A stretch of 13,607 nt of DNA from NCBI GenBank assembly GCA_021107495.1, contig JAIOSR010000227.1, forward strand, positions 1 through 13,607. Reading direction: 5' to 3'. The position numbers and the translations under genes are program-made. How positions within the stretch are numbered: the stretch's first letter is position 1; every line of letters starts with the position of its first letter. This document shows, one piece after another, positions 6,538 through 13,607 of this stretch. This DNA comes from Desulfobacterales bacterium. GTDB taxonomy: Bacteria; Desulfobacterota; DSM-4660; Desulfatiglandales; Desulfatiglandaceae. The notes under the pieces were generated by a model that saw only the letters and a list, made by a program, of their open reading frames with translations, was not told where the DNA came from and did no database searches.

Positions 6538-9500
6538 TCAGGCCTGGCTATCCTCAAAAAGCTGGATCTCCAATCCAAGGCTCTGAAGTTCTTTCATGAG
6601 CACCTTAAAGGATTCCGGCAACCCTGCCTCAAGTACATTGTTGCCCTTAACGATCCTTTCATACATCCGGGTTCTTCCCGCCACATCATCCGATTTAACG
6701 GTCAGAAACTCCTGGAGGGAATAGGCCGCACCATAAGACTCCATGGCCCAGACCTCCATCTCGCCCAATCTCTGCCCTCCGAACTGGGCTTTTCCACCCA
6801 ATGGTTGCTGGGTTACAAGCGAATAGGGACCGATGGAACGTGCATGCAGTTTGTCATCCACTAAGTGGTGCAGTTTCATAATGTACATGATTCCGACTGT
6901 GATCTCTTGATCAAAAGGCTCGCCTGTAAGGCCGTTATAAAGAGTCGCCTGTCCGGTTATGGGCAACCCGGCCTCCTGGAAACACTTTATGATGTCCTCC
7001 TCTTCCGCACCATCAAAGACCGGTGTAGCCATGGGAACGCCGTCCGTCAACAAACGGGCCTTTTTTGTCAGATCTTCGTCAGACATGTTATCAAAAAATT
7101 TATTATACTCGGCTTTTGGGAACACCTTCTTAAATTTACGTCTAAGTTCATCCGTATTCTCCATCTTTTCCAGCAATTCCCCAATCTGTCTGCCCAATTC
7201 TTTGGAGGCCCAACCCAAATGAGTTTCGAGGACCTGCCCCACATTCATCCTCGAAGGCACGCCTAAAGGATTGAGGACGATGTCCACAGGGGTCCCATCA
7301 GCAAAATAAGGCAAATCCTCAACAGGAAGTATCCTGGACAACACGCCCTTGTTTCCATGACGACCGGCCATTTTATCACCGACCGACAATTTGCGTTTAA
7401 CCGCCACATAGACTTTCACTAATTTGATGACGCCAGGGGCCAATTCGTCTCCAAGGTATAATCTCTCTTTTTTATCCACAAACCGTTTATTGATGAGCTC
7501 TATCTTGGAGGAATAACGCTCAACAATGGACTCCAGTCTCTCAATGACGTCCATTGTGTCCTTTAGGTCAGCACCTGCCCAGGCATCAACTGCGATTCGG
7601 TCAATGTCCTCCTCTTTTATCGCCCTCTTTCCACGCACGAGTACTTCCCCTGTACCCTTATCAAGCAGGTCGGCCTTGAGCTTTTTCCCTTCCAGGAGAT
7701 CCCGTAATTTTTCCCTTGCACTTCTCGAAATTACATCCACCTCATCCCGCAGGTCCTTCTCAAGTCGTTCAGTCTCTTCGGCTTCAATTTCGAGAGTCCT
7801 CTGGTCTTTCTCAACGCCCCTCCTTGCGAATACCTTGGCATCAATAACTATACCCTGGACGCCTGGCGGGACCCTCAGAGAGGAGTCCTTGACATCCCCC
7901 GCCTTATCTCCGAATATGGCCCTCAAAAGCTTCTCTTCAGGAGATAGCTGGGTCTCTCCTTTCGGCGTTATCTTTCCCACTAAGACGTCACCTGGGTTGA
8001 TTTCAGCGCCAACCTTGATAATTCCGCTTTCATCTAAATACTTCAAGGCCTCCTCGCCCACATTGGGAATATCCTTGGTGATTTCTTCTTTGCCTAACTT
8101 TGTATCCCGGGACATAACCTCAAATTCTTCTATGTGGAGAGATGTATAGATATCCTCCTTAACGACCCTCTCGCTGATAAGTATCGAATCCTCAAAATTA
8201 TATCCTCCCCAGGACATGAAGGCGACCATCACGTTCTGGCCCAGTGCAAGCTCTCCAAGCTCGGATGCGGGTCCGTCGGCAATGATCTGCCCTTTCTTGG
8301 CGATATCCCCTTTTCTGACAATGGGTTTTTGGGTGTAGCAGCTGTTCTGGTTTGATCGCTTAAACTTGGCTAATTTACAAATCTCTACCTCAGGTTCGTC
8401 ATCATCGGATGCCCCGCTGGACCTGATTACAATACGTGTGGCATCCACGTCCTCTATTACACCGTCCATTTTGGCAATCACAGAGATACCTGAATCCCGA
8501 GCAACCACATTCTCTATTCCGGTCCCTATCAAAGGGGCCTTTGCCTTTAATAGAGGAACTGCCTGACGTTGCATGTTTGATCCCATCAGGGCCCTGTTGG
8601 CATCGTCATGCTCCAAAAAAGGTATCAAAGAGGCGGAGACGCTTACAAGCTGATCCGGAGACACGTCCATATACCTTATATCTGAAATGGGTGACTTTCC
8701 TGCCTCTCCCTCTATGCGCACCGCGGCCTCTTTTCTCAGGAAACGGCCGTGTTTATCCAAGGGGGCATTGGCCTGGGCAATGGGATATTTCTTTTCATCG
8801 AGAGCGGACAGGTATTCAATTTCTTTGCTCGCTTTGCCATTTTCCACGTGTCTGTAGGGCGTCTCGATAAAACCGAAATCGTTTACCCTCGCATAGGTGC
8901 TCAAAGATACTATCAAACCGATATTTGGTCCTTCCGGCGTTTCAATAGGACAGATCCTGCCGTAATGGGTTGGATGTACGTCCCTAACCTCGAATCCCGC
9001 CCTTTCCCTGGTCAAACCACCGGGGCCTAAAGCACTCAGCCTCCGTTTATGGGTAACCTCTGATAATGGGTTGGTCTGATCCATAAATTGAGAAAGCTGG
9101 CTCGTTCCGAAAAACTCCTTAACCACGGCCGAGACCGGTTTAGAGTTTATCAGGTCATGGGGCATCAAGGTTTCCACTTCTTGAAGACTCATCCTTTCCT
9201 TGATGGCCCTTTCCATTCTCACGAGCCCTATCCTGTACTGATTCTCGAGGAGTTCACCTACAGCCCGCACCCGCCGGTTTCCAAGGTTATCAATATCATC
9301 CACCATGGCCTCGGCATTTTTCAGTTGAATCAGTTCTTTGACCGTAGCCAATATATCTTCTTTTCTGAGGGTTCGCTGATCAAGGGGGATATCAAAATTA
9401 AGCCGGTAGTTTAACTTCAGCCGGCCCACCTTGGAAAGATCATAGGTGTTTAAATTGAAAAAAAGGTTTTTGAAAAAATTCTTGGCCACTTCCTGGGTTG

Positions 9501-10650
9501 GAGGACTGCTGGGCCGCATTTTTCTATAAATATCAAGGACAGCCTCATCAGGGACGGCTATCTTGTCAAGGGCCATGGTATCTCTAATAGTGAAACTCAC
9601 ACCCTGGGCATCCAAGACAAGGCACTCGATCTCAGTGATTCCCTTATCCTTAAGCACTTCAAGCACTTCGCCGGTAAGCGTTTGATTCCCCTCGAGCAAG
9701 ACCTCTCCCGTCTCCGGATCTACCAGGTCATCTGCAATCACTCGATCCACAATATCTTCGAGTTCAATGGGTATCCGCGTAATGCCGGCGCCCTGGACTG
9801 TCTTGTGCAGTCGCTTTGTGTATTTCTCCCCTTTTTTGGCTAAAACCTTACCGGTCTTATCATCCACAATGTCTTTGGTGATCTTGCTTTGATACAGACT
9901 CTCTATCTTTGCCTCTCGCCAGCATCCTTTCTCCTCAATGCCGATTATTTCGGTTTCATAGAAATGCTGCAAGATATCCTTTGTCGTATATCCTAAGGCC
10001 TTGAGAAGTATTGTCGCCGGAAATTTTCGTCTCCTGTCGATCCGCACATACAAAAGATCTTTGGGATCAAACTCAAAATCGAGCCAGGAGCCTCGCAAGG
10101 GGATAATGCGAGCGGAATAGAGGAGCTTTCCACTGGCATGGGTCTTCCCCTTGTCATGATCAAAAAAGACCCCGGGGGAACGATGAAGCTGGCTGACGAC
10201 CGCCCTTTCAGTCCCGTTAATTACAAAAGTCCCCCGTTCCGTCATCATGGGGAGGGTTCCGAAATAAATTTCTTGTTCCTTGATATCCCTGATGCTTTTT
10301 GTGCCATTGACAGTATCCGTATCAAATACAACCAATCGGACGGTCAGCCTGAGGGGAGTCTCATAGGTCATACCTTTGTTCAGGCAGTCTGCCTCATCGT
10401 ATTTGGCCTCTTCAAACTTATATCTGACAAATTCCAGAGAAGACGTGTCTGCAAAATCATGAATTGGAAAAACGCTCTTAAATGCTCCCTCAAGCCCAAT
10501 ATCATGGCGCTCCTCGGGCGGGACATCTCTTTGTAAGAGTCGCTCATAGGAACGCTTCTGAACATCAATCAGATTGGGGATCTCTACAATTTTCTCAATT
10601 TTCCCAAAACTTCTTCTCGGACGACCGCTGACACCATCTTGTCCTGACAT
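6538..10650 (-). CDS. rpoB: DNA-directed RNA polymerase subunit beta
   Basis: Beta forms the other half of the polymerase active cleft, binds nucleotides and RNA, and is the rifampicin target. The protein has 1370 residues against 1342 in E. coli. The rifampicin region is at 515-544 (GTSQLSQFMDQTNPLSEVTH followed by KRRLSALGPG). Gln521, Asp524, His534 and Ser539 match the sensitive residues of E. coli. GYNFEDSI (816-823) carries the active-site acidic pair Glu820-Asp821, and Lys1085 and Lys1093 match E. coli Lys1065 and Lys1073. Both large proteobacterial insertions appear present (about 235-350 and 945-1060). The end EMEVWAMESYGAAYSLQE (1297-1314) and beyond is intact. The ATG at 10650 follows AGGAG at five bases. 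It is co-directional with rplL, 147 bases upstream. Confidence 0.99.
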   Translation of the reverse strand: MSGQDGVSGRPRRSFGKIEKIVEIPNLIDVQKRSYERLLQRDVPPEERHDIGLEGAFKSVFPIHDFADTSSLEFVRYKFEEAKYDEADCLNKGMTYETPLRLTVRLVVFDTDTVNGTKSIRDIKEQEIYFGTLPMMTERGTFVINGTERAVVSQLHRSPGVFFDHDKGKTHASGKLLYSARIIPLRGSWLDFEFDPKDLLYVRIDRRRKFPATILLKALGYTTKDILQHFYETEIIGIEEKGCWREAKIESLYQSKITKDIVDDKTGKVLAKKGEKYTKRLHKTVQGAGITRIPIELEDIVDRVIADDLVDPETGEVLLEGNQTLTGEVLEVLKDKGITEIECLVLDAQGVSFTIRDTMALDKIAVPDEAVLDIYRKMRPSSPPTQEVAKNFFKNLFFNLNTYDLSKVGRLKLNYRLNFDIPLDQRTLRKEDILATVKELIQLKNAEAMVDDIDNLGNRRVRAVGELLENQYRIGLVRMERAIKERMSLQEVETLMPHDLINSKPVSAVVKEFFGTSQLSQFMDQTNPLSEVTHKRRLSALGPGGLTRERAGFEVRDVHPTHYGRICPIETPEGPNIGLIVSLSTYARVNDFGFIETPYRHVENGKASKEIEYLSALDEKKYPIAQANAPLDKHGRFLRKEAAVRIEGEAGKSPISDIRYMDVSPDQLVSVSASLIPFLEHDDANRALMGSNMQRQAVPLLKAKAPLIGTGIENVVARDSGISVIAKMDGVIEDVDATRIVIRSSGASDDDEPEVEICKLAKFKRSNQNSCYTQKPIVRKGDIAKKGQIIADGPASELGELALGQNVMVAFMSWGGYNFEDSILISERVVKEDIYTSLHIEEFEVMSRDTKLGKEEITKDIPNVGEEALKYLDESGIIKVGAEINPGDVLVGKITPKGETQLSPEEKLLRAIFGDKAGDVKDSSLRVPPGVQGIVIDAKVFARRGVEKDQRTLEIEAEETERLEKDLRDEVDVISRSAREKLRDLLEGKKLKADLLDKGTGEVLVRGKRAIKEEDIDRIAVDAWAGADLKDTMDVIERLESIVERYSSKIELINKRFVDKKERLYLGDELAPGVIKLVKVYVAVKRKLSVGDKMAGRHGNKGVLSRILPVEDLPYFADGTPVDIVLNPLGVPSRMNVGQVLETHLGWASKELGRQIGELLEKMENTDELRRKFKKVFPKAEYNKFFDNMSDEDLTKKARLLTDGVPMATPVFDGAEEEDIIKCFQEAGLPITGQATLYNGLTGEPFDQEITVGIMYIMKLHHLVDDKLHARSIGPYSLVTQQPLGGKAQFGGQRLGEMEVWAMESYGAAYSLQEFLTVKSDDVAGRTRMYERIVKGNNVLEAGLPESFKVLMKELQSLGLEIQLFEDSQA

Positions 10651-10683
10651 GGCATCTCCTAAAATATATAATTCACTATTGCC

Positions 10684-10731
10684 GATTGAAAATCGAAAGA
10701 CAGCAATCTATGATGATAATCAATCGAAAGA
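10684..10731. repeat. Short repeats related to the rpoB-rpoC heptads, in the rplL-rpoB gap
   Basis: GATTGAAAATCG at 10684-10695 is the exact reverse complement of CGATTTTCAATC at 6332-6343 beside rpoC. The 10-mer AATCGAAAGA occurs twice as a direct repeat, at 10691-10700 and 10722-10731. The block has no clean 7-base register, so it may be a decayed copy of the same repeat family or a chance product of AT-rich sequence. Confidence 0.4.
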
Positions 10732-10741
10732 AATAAACATA

Positions 10742-10779
10742 ATAACGGCATTACTTGCTCGCAGCCTTAGTGCCATTAC
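10742..10779 (-). promoter_or_regulatory. Possible attenuator hairpin between rplL and rpoB
   Basis: On the minus strand GTAATGGCA and TGCCGTTAT can form a nine-pair stem with G-U pairs, enclosing a loop that holds a minor GCT/AGC stem. The stem is followed by an interrupted T-rich stretch (TATTATGTTTATTTC) rather than a clean U run. Many bacteria have a partial terminator here that lowers rpoB output relative to the stalk proteins, which this position suits. The hairpin is visible in the bases. Its action is inferred. Confidence 0.4.
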
Positions 10780-10797
10780 CTTCGTTTCATCGAAATC

Positions 10798-11184
10798 TTA
10801 CTTTATCTCGACGCTCGCACCAGCTTCTTCAAGTTGGGTCTTGATGCCTTCCGCCTCATCATTGGGAATACCCTCCTTTACAGGGCCGGGCGCCGCATCC
10901 ACCACTGCCTTTGCCTCTTTTAGACCCAGACCGGTAATGGCACGAACGACCTTAATTACCTGAATTTTCTTATCCCCCACAGCAGTCAGAACCACGTCAA
11001 ACTCGGTCTGCTCGGCAGCCTCTTCCTGGGCCTGTCCTGCCGGTGCCGCTGCCGCCATTGCCACAGGCGCTGCGGCACTTACCCCGAATTTTTCCTCTAA
11101 TTCTTTTACAAATTCTGAAAGATCAAGAACTGTCATATTTGAAATATATTCGATAACATCTTCCTTGCTTATATTCGCTCCCAT
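10798..11184 (-). CDS. rplL: 50S ribosomal protein L7/L12
   Basis: L7/L12 is the multi-copy ribosomal stalk protein that recruits translation GTPases such as EF-Tu and EF-G. It has 128 residues. The N-terminal dimer domain that binds L10 spans about 1-35 (ISKEDVIEYISNMTVLDLSE), an Ala-rich hinge lies at about 36-58, and the C-terminal factor-binding domain starts near EFDVVLTAVGDKKIQVIKVV (61-80) and includes GLGLKEAKAVVDAAPGPVKE (85-104). The ATG at 11184 follows GGAGG at about 12 bases, a somewhat long spacing, but no better start is seen. It lies 35 bases after rplJ and is presumably controlled by the L10 leader upstream of that gene. Confidence 0.98.
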   Translation of the reverse strand: MGANISKEDVIEYISNMTVLDLSEFVKELEEKFGVSAAAPVAMAAAAPAGQAQEEAAEQTEFDVVLTAVGDKKIQVIKVVRAITGLGLKEAKAVVDAAPGPVKEGIPNDEAEGIKTQLEEAGASVEIK

Positions 11185-11219
11185 TTTTTCTTAAAACCTC
11201 CGTAATTTTTCGTCCGGCA

Positions 11220-11744
11220 TCAGGCGGACTTTGCTTTTTGCTGTTCAATTGCTGTAAGCACATTCAGCAGTTTGACCACAACCCCATTCAAGACCCTGAC
11301 AAAAGACGCGGGTACCGCCTGCATAGCGGATAATGTCTGTGCCAGAAGCACATCTTTTCCCGGCAATTTCGCCAATCGCTTAATGGCATCGATATCGACT
11401 ACCTTGCCAGATATCTGACCATTTTTAATTTTCAATTTTTTAAACTTTTCGGCAAAATCGACCAAGACCTTTGCAGTGCCAACCATGTCTTCATAAGTTA
11501 CGGCAATGGCCGAGGGGCCATGCATATGGTCCTTGATCAGTCCGGTATCGGTCTCCTCACCTGCCAGCTTCAGGAGCCTGTTTTTAACAACTTGAAATTC
11601 GGCATCCACTTTTCTCAGCTCTTTTCTAAGCTGATTCATGGACTCCACATCAAGGCCCTTGTACTCAACAAGAAAAGTTCCCTGTGCCTTTTTAAGCCGA
11701 CCGTGAAGATCGGCAACAAATTTTTCTTTCTCTTGCCTATCCAT
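11220..11744 (-). CDS. rplJ: 50S ribosomal protein L10
   Basis: L10 anchors the L7/L12 dimers to the 23S rRNA stalk base. The product has 174 residues, typical for the family. It shows MDRQEKEKFVADLHGRLKKA, the RNA-binding part with FLVEYKGLDVESMNQLRKEL (24-43) and FQVVKNRLLKLA (50-61), then GPSAIAV (77-83) and the C-terminal helix near 145-170 that carries L12. The start is placed at the ATG at 11744 because GGAGG stands five bases before it. An in-frame ATG at 11768 would add eight residues, but these residues overlap the Shine-Dalgarno and are not family-like. Upstream lies an L10-type leader, so L10 (with L7/L12) probably represses this mRNA. Confidence 0.97.
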   Translation of the reverse strand: MDRQEKEKFVADLHGRLKKAQGTFLVEYKGLDVESMNQLRKELRKVDAEFQVVKNRLLKLAGEETDTGLIKDHMHGPSAIAVTYEDMVGTAKVLVDFAEKFKKLKIKNGQISGKVVDIDAIKRLAKLPGKDVLLAQTLSAMQAVPASFVRVLNGVVVKLLNVLTAIEQQKAKSA

Positions 11745-11789
11745 ATTCACCTCCTCTCCATTTGACATTAGATCGTCAAAGGCAGAGGT

Positions 11790-11900
11790 CCGAAACCCGA
11801 AATCTCACTAATATCAGTCTCGGTAGGCTTAAAATTTTAAGCCAATAGCCCAAACCTCCAGGAACCCATCCTGGTTGAAGGGCAAGGCGCCTACTGTCTT
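11790..11900 (-). promoter_or_regulatory. L10-type ribosomal protein leader (cis-regulatory RNA of rplJL)
   Basis: The minus strand contains AAGACAGTAGGC near 11900-11889 and GCCTACCGAGACTG at 11828-11815. GTAGGC pairs with GCCTAC, and the flanking purine-rich AGACAG and CGAGA resemble the kink-turn part of known L10 leaders. Inside is a hairpin with a CCAGG/CCTGG stem at 11858-11874. A perfect 18-base palindrome, GGCTTAAAATTTTAAGCC (11826-11843), shares bases with the outer stem. In known systems the L10-L12 complex binds this leader and lowers rplJ-rplL expression. Identification rests on motif recall and position. A covariance search against the Rfam L10_leader family would settle it. Confidence 0.75.
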
Positions 11901-11943
11901 TGACAAAACTTGATGAACTCGTAAAGAGTCTCACTTAAAACCA

Positions 11944-11966
11944 CCGTGGCGCTATTTCGACCACGG
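11944..11966. repeat. Hairpin inside the rplA-rplJ element
   Basis: CCGTGG and CCACGG form a perfect six-pair GC-rich stem around an 11-base loop. On the minus strand it is followed by TGGTTTTAAG, a short T run set two bases away, so it might act as a weak terminator after rplA. It may equally be a structural part of the repeat element that surrounds it. Confidence 0.45.
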
Positions 11967-12000
11967 AGAAAAACCTTATATTTTCAATTGGTTAACCTTA

Positions 12001-12028
12001 AAGATTTCTCGCTTCGCTCGAAATGACA
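12001..12028. repeat. Imperfect palindrome of a widely dispersed type (TTTCGAGCGAAGCGAGAAA core)
   Basis: On the minus strand the core TTTCGAGCGAAGCGAGAAA is preceded by TGTCA and followed by TCTT. ATTTC pairs with GAAAT, and GC with GC, around opposed GA mismatches. From memory, closely similar palindromes (CATTCCGAGCGAAGCGAGGAA-like) recur between genes in many unrelated bacteria. That memory could not be checked here. It lies inside the element between rplA and rplJ. Confidence 0.6.
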
Positions 12029-12070
12029 AGTTGGAGAGACTTTTAAGAGTTTGTTAAATTTGATCCAAAT

Positions 12071-12778
12071 TTACTGGGCTAAAATATCTTTAACGTATGC
12101 TGGGTCCACCTTGATTCCCGGACCAACGGTCGTGGAGATAGCAATACTTCTGAGATAAGACCCTTTGCTCCCAGGAGGTTTTAGTCTCAAGACCGTGTCC
12201 ATGAAAGCAGCAACATTTTCCAAAAGCTTTTCCGGGCCAAATGACACTTTGCCCATGGGCGCATGCAGAACACCGGCCTTTTCAACCTTGAAATCAATCT
12301 TTCCGGACTTGATCTCTTTCACGGCCCTGGCAATATCAAAGGTAACCGTGCCCAACTTGGCATTCGGCATCATGCCTCTCGGGCCCAGAACACGTCCTAA
12401 TTTTCCAACAGAACCCATCATGTCAGGCGTGGCAATTGCCTTGTCGAAGTCAAGCCACCCTTTCTGGATTTTTTCTATTAATTCATCCGAACCCACATGA
12501 TCGGCCCCTTCTTCAAGGGCCTCTTTCTCTTTTTCACCTTTGGCAAAAACGGCTACACGCACATCTTTCCCCACACCATTAGGCAATACAACGGTCCCCC
12601 TGACCATCTGGTCCGCATGCCTGGGGTCCACGCCCAGTCTGACAGCCACATCCACACCTTCGTCAAACTTCGCATATGCGCAGTCAACCACCAGTTCAAG
12701 TGCCTCTTTGAAATTGTACTTTTTTTGCCTGTCAATCTTTTGTGCACTATCTCTGTATTTCTTTCCTCTCCAAGGCAT
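12071..12778 (-). CDS. rplA: 50S ribosomal protein L1
   Basis: L1 forms the mobile stalk of the 50S subunit by the E site and helps release deacylated tRNA. The product is 235 residues from the ATG at 12778. The start is set there because MPWRGKKYRD fits the usual family beginning (MxxRGKKY) and GAGGAG lies ten bases upstream. An ATG two codons earlier, at 12784, is possible but leaves only four bases to the Shine-Dalgarno. Conserved parts include VRLGVDPRHADQMVRGTVVL (47-66) and TPDMMGSVGKLGRVLGPRGM (117-136) followed by MPN. In other bacteria L1 represses translation of its own rplK-rplA mRNA. That site was not recognised here. It follows rplK by about 20 bases. Confidence 0.97.
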   Translation of the reverse strand: MPWRGKKYRDSAQKIDRQKKYNFKEALELVVDCAYAKFDEGVDVAVRLGVDPRHADQMVRGTVVLPNGVGKDVRVAVFAKGEKEKEALEEGADHVGSDELIEKIQKGWLDFDKAIATPDMMGSVGKLGRVLGPRGMMPNAKLGTVTFDIARAVKEIKSGKIDFKVEKAGVLHAPMGKVSFGPEKLLENVAAFMDTVLRLKPPGSKGSYLRSIAISTTVGPGIKVDPAYVKDILAQ

Positions 12779-12797
12779 ATCCATTCATCTCCTCAGG

Positions 12798-13226
12798 CTA
12801 AGATCCAATCACCGTTATGCCCATGCTCCTGGCAGTACCCGCTATAATCTTAGCCGCGCCTTCTATATCGTAGGCATTTAAATCTTCAAACTTGAGTTTT
12901 GCGATCTCCTCCACCTGAATCCTTGTCACCTCACCCACTTTTTCGCGGTTGGGTTCACCCGAACCCTTGGCTATTTTGGCCGCCTGCTTCAAAAGCACGG
13001 AGGCCGGAGGTGTCTTCGTAATAAAAGAGAAAGACCTGTCGGCATAAATTGTAATAACGACCGGAATAACCGTTCCCGTCTGGTCTTGTGTTCTTGCATT
13101 GAATGCCTTGCAGAACTCTGCGATATTGACACCGTGCTGTCCTAATGCAGGTCCTATCGGGGGCGACGGATTTGCCTGTCCCCCTTTCACCTGAAGCTTT
13201 ACAGATCCAATAATTTTCTTTGCCAT
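12798..13226 (-). CDS. rplK: 50S ribosomal protein L11
   Basis: L11 binds the GTPase-associated region of 23S rRNA at the base of the L7/L12 stalk, the site of thiostrepton action. The product is 142 residues, the standard length. The N-terminal domain includes the Pro-rich NPSPPIGPALGQHG (19-32) that contacts factors and thiostrepton. The C-terminal RNA-binding domain includes KIAKGSGEPNREKVGEVT (84-101) and ends with AGTARSMGITVIGS (129-142). The ATG at 13226 is preferred over an in-frame TTG two codons upstream because it gives the family start MAKKIIG and lies six bases after AGAGG. It begins 12 bases after the nusG stop, so it is cotranscribed with nusG. Confidence 0.98.
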   Translation of the reverse strand: MAKKIIGSVKLQVKGGQANPSPPIGPALGQHGVNIAEFCKAFNARTQDQTGTVIPVVITIYADRSFSFITKTPPASVLLKQAAKIAKGSGEPNREKVGEVTRIQVEEIAKLKFEDLNAYDIEGAAKIIAGTARSMGITVIGS

Positions 13227-13238
13227 GATCAACCTCTT

Positions 13239-13607
13239 TCAAATGTTGTTGACCTGAATAAAATCCAGTTCCACAGGAGTCGGACGTCCAAATACGGTAA
13301 TAAGGACCCTTAATTTCTCTTTGTCCGGCTTCACTTCATCTACGATACCCTGGAAGTTATTAAAAGGGCCATCAATGACCCTAACCTCATCGCCCTCTTC
13401 AAAACGATATTTGGGCTTTGGTTTGCTCACGCCCTCTTCCATTTGACGGATAATTCGTTCTGCCTCATCATCAGGAATCGGAGTAGGATTGACCTCTCCA
13501 CCGACAAACCCGGTGACCTTGGCGGTATTCCTGACGGTGTGCCAGGTCTCTTCATTCAATATCATCTGAACCAAAATGTAACCCGGATAAAATTTCCTGG
13601 AAGAAGT
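13239..13607 (-). CDS. nusG: Transcription termination/antitermination factor NusG, partial (N-terminus beyond window)
   Basis: NusG binds the RNA polymerase clamp to aid elongation, and contacts Rho or ribosomal S10 through its KOW domain. The open frame runs to the window edge and encodes 122 C-terminal residues. NusG is usually about 175-180, so roughly 55 are missing. Seen are the end of the NGN domain with RKFYPGYILVQM (4-15 of the fragment) and VTGFVGG (31-37), a linker with PIPDDEAERIIRQ, and a KOW motif in GDEVRVIDGPFNNFQGIVDE (72-91). It then ends with PVELDFIQVNNI. The stop lies 12 bases before rplK. nusG next to rplK is the common bacterial order, usually with secE further upstream, outside this window. 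Confidence 0.98.
   Translation of the reverse strand, partial: TSSRKFYPGYILVQMILNEETWHTVRNTAKVTGFVGGEVNPTPIPDDEAERIIRQMEEGVSKPKPKYRFEEGDEVRVIDGPFNNFQGIVDEVKPDKEKLRVLITVFGRPTPVELDFIQVNNI

Larger units (their letters stand above)
11901..12066. mobile_element. MITE-like element with imperfect terminal inverted repeats
   Basis: The ends are inverted relatives. The left end (11901-11934) contains GAACTCGTAAAGAGTCTC. The reverse complement of the right end (12031-12066) contains AAACTCTTAAAAGTCTC, with related flanks. Similarity runs over about 30 bases with one or two gaps. The 166-base element has no coding region but holds two internal palindromes (11944-11966 and 12001-12028). It begins four bases after the rplA stop and ends at the first bases of the L10 leader. 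I saw no convincing target-site duplication, so insertion by transposition is inferred, not shown. Confidence 0.55.

Noticed and set aside
9031..9106. Thr526 in the RpoB rifampicin region where E. coli has Asn518, as a possible resistance change
   Set aside because: DQTNPLSE is, as far as I recall, a common natural variant outside the enterobacteria, and the main resistance positions have wild-type residues.
10651..10797. Small gene in the rplL-rpoB gap
   Set aside because: No frame has a start with a Shine-Dalgarno and family-like content. Hairpin and repeat sequence explain the region.
11967..12000. Promoter in the rplA-rplJ element based on a TATAAG box on the minus strand
   Set aside because: The best -35 candidate at 16 bases (TTTAAG) matches consensus in only three positions, so it is too weak to list.

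Overview
The window is a core housekeeping block read almost entirely from the minus strand. In transcription order (right to left) it holds nusG (partial) - rplK - rplA - [repeat element and L10 leader] - rplJ - rplL - rpoB - rpoC - [terminator and promoter] - rpsL - rpsG - tuf (partial). This is the bacterial L11/rpo cluster followed by a shortened str operon. Several features suggest a Desulfobacterota (former Deltaproteobacteria) genome. RpoB and RpoC carry the large insertions typical of the proteobacterial type. The EF-Tu switch I region reads RGITIATAHVEYET, and L1 begins MPWRGKKY. Composition is moderate in GC with AT-rich gaps. The phylum is an inference from recalled family sequences and was not tested by a search.

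Right part (10798-13607): the C-terminal two thirds of NusG, then L11, L1, L10 and L7/L12. NusG, L11 and L1 are packed within about 20 bases of each other. Between L1 and L10 lies a gap of about 325 bases. It holds a MITE-like element with imperfect terminal inverted repeats (11901-12066), and then an L10-type autoregulatory leader (about 11790-11900) in front of rplJ-rplL.

Centre (2216-10650): rpoB (1370 residues) and rpoC (1357 residues) appear complete, with all active-site and zinc-binding residues seen. rpoC starts with TTG. The two genes are separated by an unusually long 248-base gap bounded by inverted arrays of 7-base repeats.

Left part (1-2215): a weak rho-independent terminator after rpoC, then a near-consensus sigma70 promoter (TTGACA, 17 bases, TATAAG) that starts the rpsL-rpsG-tuf unit. 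fusA, normally between rpsG and tuf, is absent. A hairpin built from another 7-base repeat array takes its place. tuf uses the rare isoleucine codon ATA as its main Ile codon, unlike the genes beside it.

The genes work together as the transcription and translation core: RNA polymerase beta and beta', the elongation factor NusG, the ribosomal stalk and L1 arm, S12 and S7 of the small subunit, and EF-Tu. I see no new enzymatic or defence system. The less usual content is in the gaps: small repeat elements, regulatory RNA, the missing fusA and the atypical tuf codon use.
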